From: JAXDLK01 sp034666665
Lineage (GTDB): Bacteria; Desulfobacterota; Binatia; JACPRU01
DNA: 5,150 bases
Direction of reading: 5' to 3'
NCBI GenBank assembly: GCA_034666665.1
Contig: JAXDLK010000369.1
Coordinates: 1 to 5,150 of the forward strand
Part shown: piece after piece, positions 1 to 5,150 of the stretch
Layout: the number at the start of each line of letters is the position of its first letter
Numbering within the stretch: position 1 is the first letter of the stretch
Notes under the pieces: generated by a model
Databases searched by the model: none
What the model was told of the DNA's origin: nothing
Seen by the model: only the letters and a program-made list of their open reading frames with translations
Program-made: the position numbers and the translations under genes

Positions 1-752
1 ACGACGACGGCTCGTCCGACGCTGTCGTTCGCTCCCATGCCGCGGCCCGAGATGCGCTCCGGGGCGATGCCCCGCTGCGCGAGATACCGCGCCATCCGGA
101 CGACCAGCTCGTTCGATACCCGCGTCGCATCGCCTGGACGGCCGGCGACGTCTACCGTCGCGGCGTATGCCGCCAGGTAGAGCGGTGAGGTCGGGTACCG
201 CCGCGCAGCGTCGATCGCCTCGTTCGTCTCCGGACGGCTGTCGAGCGAGCCGAAATCCGTGAGAGAGTCGAGGGGGATCGTGACCGTGACCGCCGCCGGT
301 GCCTCCGGCGCCGGCGATGCCATCGCCGGCGGGGGCGGCGGAATCGGCACGACGGGAGGGCCGGTGCTGACTGCCGGCGGAGGTTCGACCACCGCAGGCG
401 GCGGGGACTCGATCGGTGGCGGTGGCGGCGCGAATGCCGGAGACGGTGACGCGACGGCGGGTGGCGGCGACGCGAACGTGGGGGGCGGCGACGCGAACGC
501 CACCGCCGGGCTCGGAGTCGGCGGGATGGATCCGAGGTCCGCCGGCGAAGGCGGCGGCACCAGGATCGGGACGCCTCCGGCGACAGGCGGCGGTGTCGCA
601 TAAGGCGTCGGCACGAAGGGTGAGGGAACGGGAGTCGGGATCGGCGCCTCGGCGTAGCTCGACGGCGATCCGCCCGGCGGGCTCTGCGCCAGGCGCCCGG
701 TGCAGGCGGCGATGATCGCACCGGCGGCGATCGCGGTGAGCGCGAGCTTGAC
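1..752 (-). CDS. Proline-rich lipoprotein-like protein with OmpA-like C-terminal domain (partial, start uncertain)
   Basis: Reading from 752 leftwards, the frame is open to the window edge (250 codons, 3' end missing). Residues 1-17 look like a short lipoprotein signal peptide: Lys2, a hydrophobic stretch, and lipobox IAAC with Cys17. Residues about 24-155 are a Pro/Ala/Ser linker, including four 7-residue repeats at 85-112. Residues about 156-250 resemble an OmpA-like peptidoglycan-binding domain: a YLAAYAATVDVAG strand-loop, then ARYLAQRGIAPERISGRGMG. The loop Asp (D201) is present, but the Arg that normally contacts diaminopimelate aligns with Leu216. The expected role is an outer-membrane-anchored envelope protein, possibly with weak or no peptidoglycan binding. 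The codon at the ideal start is GTC, not ATG/GTG/TTG, yet GGAG lies 7 bases upstream. The only legal in-frame start is GTG at 887, which adds 45 residues and overlaps the divergent gene at 819. Family assignment is fairly sure; the start is not. Confidence 0.72.
417..500 (-). repeat. In-frame 21-bp repeats coding a 7-residue Pro-rich motif
   Basis: Four consecutive 21-base units inside the proline-rich linker encode AFASPPP, TFASPPP, AVASPSP and AFAPPPP. The first two units share 16 identical bases (463-478 and 484-499 on the plus strand). This points to expansion of the linker by slippage or unequal exchange. Confidence 0.65.
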
Positions 753-808
753 CGCCGCGCTCCGCGCGTGTGAGGATCCGCCCGCCTGCGGCGGTGGCGC
801 CGGGGCGC

Positions 809-812
809 GGAG
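809..812 (+). promoter_or_regulatory. Ribosome binding site of the small exported protein
   Basis: GGAG lies 6 bases before the ATG at 819. This spacing supports that start and argues that the plus-strand gene is real despite the overlap with the possible 5' extension of the divergent minus-strand gene. Confidence 0.55.
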
Positions 813-818
813 CGCACG

Positions 819-1184
819 ATGAAGCGCCTGGTCGCGGCCGTTCTTCTCAGCTTTGGTCTCGTAGCGTCGAGCCCGACCTCCAGCCACGCGACCGGACCCC
901 CGAGCGAGCCGCACGAGACGGAGCGCGGCAACACGCTTCGCGCCGTCTATTTCCCCTTCCTGGCGATCGGCCACGGGGTACTGGCGATCCTCACGTACGG
1001 CGTGGCGTACCCGATCTACTATCTCGCCAAGCCCGCGTACGACTTCCTCTACGAATCGTCGGAAGACCCGGCCGAGCTCGAACGCTCTCCGTCGTCCGGT
1101 TCTCAAGCGGGGAGCTCGTCCTCGTCGGCCGGTCCGGTGATGTGGAGAAGCGGGTTGTCGCGGAGCCGCAGCGTCTCGGGCTGA
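819..1184 (+). CDS. Small exported protein of unknown function (121 aa)
   Basis: I do not recognise a family. Residues 1-24 form a Sec signal peptide: MKR, then the hydrophobic run LVAAVLLSFGLVASS, with a likely cleavage after SHA (residues 22-24). The mature part has a short polar stretch. It is followed by an aromatic, largely hydrophobic segment at residues about 40-70, containing AVYFPFLAIGHGVLAILTYG and YPIYYLAKPAYDFLYE; this could be a membrane-associated or membrane-spanning helix. The Ser/Gly-rich tail (about 80-121) has low complexity and is read antisense to the end of the HD-GYP gene, overlapping it by 82 bases. The start is supported by GGAG 6 bases upstream. The protein is probably periplasmic or membrane-attached in the envelope, next to a lipoprotein-like gene transcribed divergently. 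The signal peptide and aromatic core look genuine; the tail is less certain. Confidence 0.68.
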   Translation: MKRLVAAVLLSFGLVASSPTSSHATGPPSEPHETERGNTLRAVYFPFLAIGHGVLAILTYGVAYPIYYLAKPAYDFLYESSEDPAELERSPSSGSQAGSSSSSAGPVMWRSGLSRSRSVSG

Positions 1185-2131
1185 CGCGGTTTCCGGCCGC
1201 TCGCGTCGACCACCACCGTCACCACCGGCCGCAGCGGATGGCCGGGCTCCGTCTCGACCACCCGAGCGAGCGCCTTGGAATTCAGCCGCACGTAGCTGAA
1301 GGGCGGGAACACGGAGAAGGCCGAGACGAACTCGCGAAGAAGCGCGCGCGGAAACTTCTGGCGCTCGCGCTCGAGGAGCTCCTTGACTGCGCGAAAGGGG
1401 ATCATCCGCTCGCGATACGGCCGGGGCTGGATCAGCGCCTCGTAGACGTCGACGAGGCCGATGAGCAGAGCCTCGGTGCGGATGTCGGCGCCTTTGCGGC
1501 CCTCCGGATACCCCGAGCCGTCGATTCGCTCCGGCGCCTGGTAGACGATGTCGGCGACGTTTTCGAAACGGTCTCCGTGGGCGGCGATCAGCTCGCGGCC
1601 GATCCTCGGGTGGGCGCGGATGACGTCGAGCTCGCGCCGCGAAAGCCGTCCGGGCTTCGACAGCAGCTCGGGCGGAGCCATCGCCAGTCCGATCTTGTGG
1701 AGGAATCCCGCGGCTCCGACGTCGACGAGATGCTCGCGCTCGTAGCCGAGCGCGGCACCGAGCCTGAGCGCGTAGATCCCCACGTTGGCCGATTTGCGCG
1801 GCAGGAAGGGCCCGGGTGGGCGCGAGCGGAACGTGTCGGTGAAGAGCGCGTCGAGCACCTTCGGCCGCTCGAGCAGTGCGGTGACGTTCTCGAAGATCCC
1901 TTCGGGATCGAAGCTCCCCTCGCTCGCCTTCGAGAAGAGCTTGCCGATCCAGTCCTCGAGGAGGTCGTAATCCCTGCGCGCTTCGAGCTCGGGCGCCGTC
2001 GGCTCCGCGGCGGCAGGCTCGACCGGATGCGTCGTCGACCGCGGCGGCGGCAGCGGCAGCGAATCGTCCTCGCGCGAAGGCGTCGGCTTGCGAATCAGAT
2101 CGCTCAGCCGCGGCGGCCGTGTGCTCTTCAT
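1103..2131 (-). CDS. Degenerate HD-GYP domain protein (342 aa), probably not a phosphodiesterase
   Basis: Residues 1-50 are a low-complexity Pro-rich leader. About 50-105 is a helical region, and 113-270 align with an HD-GYP domain. Residues 273-330 match the C-terminal beta-rich segment often found after HD-GYP (PLRPVVTVVVDASG). Retained features are PPELLSKPGRLS (153-164), His174, ERIDGSGYP (201-209), Asp228 and RPYR (237-240). Lost features are the first His (SAN at 114-116), the HD pair (HK at 145-146, with the usual IGK read as IGL), and the paired His before ER (Ala199-Pro200). Active HD-GYP proteins use these residues to bind two or three metals and hydrolyse cyclic di-GMP, so this copy is likely a binding or scaffold protein. 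No signal peptide or membrane segment is seen, so it should be cytoplasmic. Its ATG overlaps the stop of the upstream ATPase gene (ATGA), and GGAGG lies 11 bases upstream. Translational coupling is likely. Confidence 0.88.
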   Translation of the reverse strand: MKSTRPPRLSDLIRKPTPSREDDSLPLPPPRSTTHPVEPAAAEPTAPELEARRDYDLLEDWIGKLFSKASEGSFDPEGIFENVTALLERPKVLDALFTDTFRSRPPGPFLPRKSANVGIYALRLGAALGYEREHLVDVGAAGFLHKIGLAMAPPELLSKPGRLSRRELDVIRAHPRIGRELIAAHGDRFENVADIVYQAPERIDGSGYPEGRKGADIRTEALLIGLVDVYEALIQPRPYRERMIPFRAVKELLERERQKFPRALLREFVSAFSVFPPFSYVRLNSKALARVVETEPGHPLRPVVTVVVDASGRKPRQPETLRLRDNPLLHITGPADEDELPA

Positions 2132-2919
2132 CGCGCGGCGAGCCTCCGCACCAGGCTCTCGTCGACCCGGTGCTCGCCCCGTTGCGACGCGACCATCAGC
2201 GAGCGATCACAGAGCGTGTTGATGCGCCGCGGGATTCCTCCCGTCGAGGCGTGAACCGCCCGCAGCGCTTCGGGCGTGAACGCGTTCTCGTACGCCCCCG
2301 CGATCCGCAGCCGGTGCTGGACGTAGTGCTCGGTCTCCGCGAGCTCGAGCGGTCGGAGGTTGTAATGAACGGCGATCCGCTGCTCGAGCTGCGGCAGAAC
2401 CGCGAGGCGCTCCGCCCATTCCGGCTGGCCGACGAGCACCAGAGTCAGCAGGTAGCCGTCGTTCAGCTGGAAATTCAGCAGCAGCCGGAGCTCCTCCAGG
2501 GTACCGGCGTTCTTGATCGCCTGGGCCTCGTCGATGAAGATCACCGTGTGCTTCCGTGCTTGATGGTTCGCGATCAGCGCGGAATTGAGCTCGTGCAGGA
2601 TCTCGACCTTCGCGCGGGGCGCCTTGGCGGCGCCGAGCTGGAAGAGGATCTCCCGCAGGAGGTCGACGGGTGAGAGGCTCGGGTTCACGACCACGGCGAG
2701 CTCGTACTCGTCCGGCGACAGCTCGCGGATCACTCGGCGAGACACCAAGGTCTTGCCGCAGCCGACGTCGCCGGTGAGGACGACCGCGCCTTTTCGTTCC
2801 TGGATCCCGTACGTCACCCACTCGAGCGCCTCGCGATGAACCGGCGAGGAGTAGAAGAACTCCGGATCCGGCGTGTTCTCGAACGGGTACCGGGAGAGCT
2901 TCCAGAATTCCTTGTACAT
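2128..2919 (-). CDS. ExeA/GspA-type AAA ATPase (263 aa)
   Basis: The N-terminus (MYKEFWKLSRYPFENTPDP, then SPVHREALEWVTYGI) is typical of the ExeA/GspA family, which also includes ATPases of exopolysaccharide/exosortase clusters. The Walker A motif is G50-DVGC-GKT57, Walker B is VIFIDEAQ (126-133), sensor 1 is around LVGQPE (162-167), an Arg-finger-type QRI is at 180-182, and GGIPRRINTLCD (227-238) is the sensor 2 region. The protein is only the cytoplasmic AAA core: it lacks the membrane helix and peptidoglycan-binding C-terminus of ExeA proper. It probably uses ATP to remodel or regulate a protein partner. The start at 2919 sits 5 bases after the dehydrogenase stop, so the two genes are probably co-transcribed. 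The reading frame stays open upstream to 3498, but that part is antisense-like sequence over the dehydrogenase. The stop overlaps the start of the HD-GYP gene. The specific partner is unknown. Confidence 0.92.
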   Translation of the reverse strand: MYKEFWKLSRYPFENTPDPEFFYSSPVHREALEWVTYGIQERKGAVVLTGDVGCGKTLVSRRVIRELSPDEYELAVVVNPSLSPVDLLREILFQLGAAKAPRAKVEILHELNSALIANHQARKHTVIFIDEAQAIKNAGTLEELRLLLNFQLNDGYLLTLVLVGQPEWAERLAVLPQLEQRIAVHYNLRPLELAETEHYVQHRLRIAGAYENAFTPEALRAVHASTGGIPRRINTLCDRSLMVASQRGEHRVDESLVRRLAAR

Positions 2920-2924
2920 GACGT

Positions 2925-3977
2925 TCAGATGACTCCGGCGGCGCGAGCCGCTTCGGCCGCGCCGGCGCGCGTGACCTCGACCTCGTCGAGGAGCGTGTAG
3001 CGCTCGGGGCGCGTGTCGCGCGCGTGCAGCAAGCCTTCGACGACCTCGTCGTCGGCGATGCCGGCGTCGCGCGCCGAGAGCGCCAGGCCGAGCCGCGACA
3101 TCGTCGATCGCAGCGGCTCCGAGTCTTCGCCCCGCAGCACGGTCATGATCAGCGTGCCGAGGCCGACCTGGGTCCCGTGCATCGCGGGGCGTACCGCCAG
3201 GCGATCGAGCGCATGGCTGAAGAGATGCTCGGCGCCGCTGCACGGCCGACTCGATCCGGCGATCTCCATGGCGATCCCCGAGAGCACGAGGCCGTTGATC
3301 AGCGCCTCGAGAAGCTCGGGACTCGCGGGGTCGACCGCGTCCTCGCCGTCGCCGTAGCGCAGCATCGCCTCGGCGCCGGTGAGCGCGAGCAGCCGCGCGA
3401 AGTCGTCCATGCGGTCGCGCGCGCGGTCGCAGGCGAGCTCCCAGTCGGCGACTGCCGAGAGGTTCGCGAGCAGGTCTCCGACGCCGGCGCGAACGCATGC
3501 CGGCGGCGCCTGGCGGAGGATGTCGAGGTCGGCGACGACTCCGATCGGCATCCGTGCCGGCAGGCTTTCCTGCAATCGCTCGGTGCGGATCACGGCGATC
3601 GGCGAGGCGATGCCGTCGTTGGACGGGGTGGTGGGAACGCTCAGGAAGCTGGTGCGCTCGCCGGCGGCGACGAACTTGGCCACGTCGAGCGGCGTGCCTC
3701 CGCCGACGCCGACGATCAGGTCGGCACGCCGCTCGCGCGCGGCCGCCCGGACGGCCTCCACCGATCGCCAGGCGTTGCTGTCGACGACGACCGGCGGTCC
3801 CGCAGAGAGCGCGCGAGCGACCTTGCGGCCGGCGATCTCGTCGCTCCGCGGCGTGGCGACGACCACCGGGGAGCCGAAATGAAGGTGATGCTCGAGCAGG
3901 AGCCCCGGAAGATCATCCAGCAGGTTCCGGCCGATGCGCAGAAAGACCGGTATCTGGATCGTGCGGCTGATCAGCAT
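2925..3977 (-). CDS. sn-Glycerol-1-phosphate dehydrogenase family protein (AraM/EgsA-like)
   Basis: The family reduces dihydroxyacetone phosphate to sn-glycerol-1-phosphate with NAD(P)H, using a bound metal. Residues 1-130 form the nucleotide-binding half, with GVGGGTPLDVAKF (90-102) and the family signature SVPTTPSNDGIASP (113-126). The helical half holds the metal ligands expected of this superfamily: Asp168 in AGVGDLLANLSAVADW, His251 in CSGAEHLFSHALD, and His267 in AMHGTQVGLGTL. The length, 350 residues, is normal. I chose ATG at 3977 because RTIQIPVFLRIG follows at once, as in relatives, and GAGAG lies 8 bases upstream. A GTG at 4013 would add 12 residues, but its GGAG is only 1 base away. 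The product is cytoplasmic. The gene is followed after 5 bases by the ATPase gene and preceded by a LicC-like nucleotidyltransferase. A different polyol-phosphate substrate cannot be excluded, since the superfamily includes 2-deoxy-scyllo-inosose and 3-dehydroquinate synthases. Confidence 0.87.
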   Translation of the reverse strand: MLISRTIQIPVFLRIGRNLLDDLPGLLLEHHLHFGSPVVVATPRSDEIAGRKVARALSAGPPVVVDSNAWRSVEAVRAAARERRADLIVGVGGGTPLDVAKFVAAGERTSFLSVPTTPSNDGIASPIAVIRTERLQESLPARMPIGVVADLDILRQAPPACVRAGVGDLLANLSAVADWELACDRARDRMDDFARLLALTGAEAMLRYGDGEDAVDPASPELLEALINGLVLSGIAMEIAGSSRPCSGAEHLFSHALDRLAVRPAMHGTQVGLGTLIMTVLRGEDSEPLRSTMSRLGLALSARDAGIADDEVVEGLLHARDTRPERYTLLDEVEVTRAGAAEAARAAGVI

Positions 3978-4122
3978 CGGCCGGGCTCTCGGCTCCCCCG
4001 TTCGCGGGACCACGCTCCGTCGGGATTCGCGACCCAGGGCACGCGGGCGGCCTTGGTCTCACGGCTCCGGCAACGTGATCGATCCACCCCGCGCCGGGTT
4101 TTCCACGGTTTTCGCCACACAA
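3978..4122. other. Intergenic gap between nucleotidyltransferase and dehydrogenase
   Basis: No gene is seen here. It contains two T4 runs spaced one helical turn apart (GGTTTTCCAC then GGTTTTCGCC, 4097-4116), which stand out in the GC-rich surroundings. A perfect 10-base palindrome CAACCGGTTG (4124-4133) overlaps the stop codon of the upstream gene. There is no hairpin with a following U-run, so no intrinsic terminator is supported. An internal promoter for the three downstream genes is possible but not shown. Confidence 0.4.
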
Positions 4123-4872
4123 TCAACCGGTTGTACGCGGCGGGCGGAGCCGCGCGAGCACCTCGCGCTCGGCGCGCGCGAGATCACCGGGATCGTCGAT
4201 CTCGATCCAGGCTCGCCCGGCCGTCGACCGCCGGGCGATCGATACGGCGGCCGCCGCCTGGCCGATCGCCGCTTCGTACCATTCTTGTGAGCCGCCCCGG
4301 GAGACGATGTCCTCGATCGCGAGCAGGAACGCCCGTGCTCCTTCGGGGTCGAAGCGGGCGACGCCGATGTACTCGCCGTCGGCGGTGGCGGCGTCGAGCT
4401 GCTTGCCGATCGCGACGAGGCGCTCGGAGCGGTAGCGAACCTTCATCGCCTCGTCCCGCGGCGGTCGCGTCGGATCGACGACGAGGAAGCTCTCACTCGA
4501 GGCCGAGAGGACGTCGCCCATGATCTCGGGGTCGAGGATCACGTCCGAGTTCACGAGCACGAAGCCATCGTCGGCGATCTCGGACAGCAGCGCCGCCGAC
4601 TCGATGTTGTTGGCGGCTTCGTACCGCGGGTTGAAGATCCGCCGGACGGGGAACGGGAACCGCCGCGCTCCGAGGAACTCTTCGATCCGATCGCGCGCGT
4701 GGCCGACGACGAGCACGACCTCGGAGATCGCTCGGTGCGAGGCGAGCGTGGCGAACAGGAGCTCGAGTGGCGACGAGTCGCCGACCGGCACCAGCGCCTT
4801 CGGCCGTTCGTCGGTGAGCGGACTCAGACGGGTTCCCCGGCCCGCCGCCAGGATCGCGACCTTGAGGGACAC
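4123..4872 (-). CDS. LicC-like sugar/alcohol-phosphate nucleotidyltransferase (249 aa)
   Basis: This is a GT-A-fold nucleotidyltransferase that transfers a nucleotide from an NTP to a phosphorylated alcohol or sugar, releasing pyrophosphate. Residues 6-25 carry the signature AILAAGRGTRLSPLTDERPK. NPRYEAANNIES (81-92), VNSD with Asp110 as the expected metal ligand, MKV (143-145), AIGKQL (154-159), GEYIGVARF (166-174) and WIEIDDPGDL (222-231, second metal Asp) follow the pattern of phosphocholine cytidylyltransferases (LicC) and related enzymes, so CTP is the likely nucleotide. The GTG at 4872 gives a start right before the first strand (SLKVAILAAG). An in-frame ATG at 5070 would add 66 residues, but that stretch is read from the noncoding repeat tract. 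No Shine-Dalgarno is visible before the GTG. The adjacent glycerol-1-phosphate dehydrogenase suggests a polyol phosphate as substrate. The family call is firm; the substrate is inferred. Confidence 0.88.
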   Translation of the reverse strand: MSLKVAILAAGRGTRLSPLTDERPKALVPVGDSSPLELLFATLASHRAISEVVLVVGHARDRIEEFLGARRFPFPVRRIFNPRYEAANNIESAALLSEIADDGFVLVNSDVILDPEIMGDVLSASSESFLVVDPTRPPRDEAMKVRYRSERLVAIGKQLDAATADGEYIGVARFDPEGARAFLLAIEDIVSRGGSQEWYEAAIGQAAAAVSIARRSTAGRAWIEIDDPGDLARAEREVLARLRPPRTTG

Positions 4873-4884
4873 GGCTGTCGCGGG

Positions 4885-4914
4885 ATTCTGCCGCAGCAGG
4901 GTGGGGGCGGGCAA
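4885..4914 (-). promoter_or_regulatory. Weak candidate sigma-70-type promoter before the nucleotidyltransferase
   Basis: On the minus strand TTGCCC (4914-4909) and CAGAAT (4890-4885) are spaced 18 bases apart, each matching 4 of 6 consensus bases. If used, transcription would begin only about 6 bases before the GTG at 4872, giving a nearly leaderless message. That fits the absence of a ribosome binding site. Chance occurrence is quite possible. Confidence 0.22.
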
Positions 4915-4935
4915 ACACCCTCCGCGCCCCCCACC

Positions 4936-5150
4936 ACTCCGGACGCGCTCGCAGAAGAGCTCGCGGGCGCAGGATGGTCCTCGCCAGCTCGGACCGCGCC
5001 CTCCGGCGGCCCCACCCAGCCGAACGCGCTCGCTGTGAAGCGCTCGCGGGCGCAAGAGGGCCCGCTTCACGCGGGCCGCGCCTCCTCCACCACCCCACCC
5101 AGCCGAACGCGCTCGCTGTGAAGCGCTCGCGGGCGCAAGATGGCCCGCTT
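4936..5150. repeat. GC-rich tandem repeat tract, period 81-83 bases, open at right edge
   Basis: Two 58-base copies, 5010-5067 and 5093-5150, match at 57 of 58 positions; the only difference is G or T within GCAAGAKGGCCCG. They are offset by 83 bases. A third, diverged copy lies at about 4936-4986, offset 81 bases, sharing ACGCGCTCGC and CTCGCGGGCGCA blocks. The 83-base period is not a multiple of three, so the copies fall in different reading frames and the tract is unlikely to be coding. The units can fold: CGGGC/GCCCG around GCAAGAGG, and GCGCT/AGCGC around the CGCTGTGA block. The tract may extend beyond the window. Confidence 0.8.
5059..5077. other. GC-rich hairpin inside the repeat tract
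   Basis: A perfect 7-base stem, GGCCCGC paired with GCGGGCC, encloses the 5-base loop TTCAC. It joins the end of one repeat copy to the spacer before the next. No U-run follows on either strand, so it is not a classic intrinsic terminator. It could act in RNA or DNA structure, or simply be part of the repeat unit. Confidence 0.45.

Noticed and set aside
259..603. Plus-strand glycine-rich frame resembling a Gly-rich protein
   Set aside because: Gly/Ala-rich sequence here is just the complement of the Pro-rich linker codons of the minus-strand gene.
152..934. Minus-strand Arg/Ser-rich frame of 260 codons
   Set aside because: It is the alternate frame of the proline-rich lipoprotein-like gene; the translation is low-complexity and overlaps the signal-peptide region of the divergent gene.
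770..2254. Long plus-strand open frame of 494 codons
   Set aside because: It is antisense to the HD-GYP gene and overlaps the small exported protein in another frame; its Arg/Asp/Glu-rich translation has no recognisable domain. Long antisense frames are expected at this GC content.
2920..3498. N-terminal extension of the AAA ATPase frame
   Set aside because: The extension is Arg-rich, lies over the dehydrogenase in another frame, and the ATPase family begins at the MYKEFWKLSRYPF motif.
3024..4523. Plus-strand open frame of 499 codons
   Set aside because: It runs antisense across the dehydrogenase, the intergenic gap and part of the nucleotidyltransferase, with Arg-rich low-complexity translation. 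It is a shadow of the real minus-strand genes.
4873..5070. N-terminal extension of the nucleotidyltransferase from ATG at 5070
   Set aside because: The 66 extra residues come from the noncoding repeat tract and do not resemble any part of the family, which begins at the SLKVAILAAG strand.
4936..5150. CRISPR array
   Set aside because: Repeat units are 58 bases with a period of 81-83, spacers are not the expected length, one copy is strongly diverged, and no cas gene is near.

Overview
The window is GC-rich DNA from a Gram-negative-type (diderm) bacterium. Evidence for that is a lipoprotein-like protein with a degenerate OmpA-type domain, a small protein with a Sec signal peptide, and an HD-GYP-family protein. 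The codon use and gene families would fit GC-rich environmental lineages such as Myxococcota, Binatota or Rokubacteria-like groups, but no gene here fixes the taxon. No rRNA, tRNA, CRISPR array, transposase or phage gene was seen.

Layout. Positions 1-752 (minus strand) hold a proline-rich, lipoprotein-like protein with a C-terminal OmpA-like domain, cut by the left window edge; its start codon is problematic. Diverging from it, 819-1184 (plus) encodes a small exported protein of unknown function. Its 3' end overlaps the convergent minus-strand block by 82 bases. From 4872 down to 1103 the minus strand carries four same-direction genes: a LicC-like nucleotidyltransferase (4123-4872), a glycerol-1-phosphate dehydrogenase family protein (2925-3977), an ExeA/GspA-type AAA ATPase (2128-2919) and a degenerate HD-GYP protein (1103-2131). 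The last three are tightly packed (5-base gap, then an ATGA overlap) and are very probably one transcript. The nucleotidyltransferase is separated from them by about 145 bases. Upstream of it, 4936-5150 is a noncoding repeat tract with a period of 81-83 bases that continues past the right edge.

How the genes may work together. The dehydrogenase family reduces dihydroxyacetone phosphate to sn-glycerol-1-phosphate, the stereoisomer typical of archaeal lipids. The LicC-like enzymes activate phospho-alcohols with CTP. Side by side they suggest an unusual CDP-activated polyol or lipid head group, which is an inference. The ATPase and the HD-GYP protein look like a translationally coupled regulatory or assembly pair, in which the HD-GYP domain has lost most of its metal ligands and is probably not a phosphodiesterase. 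The most notable points are this gene combination, the degenerate HD-GYP domain, the apparent GTC start of the lipoprotein, and the tandem repeat tract.
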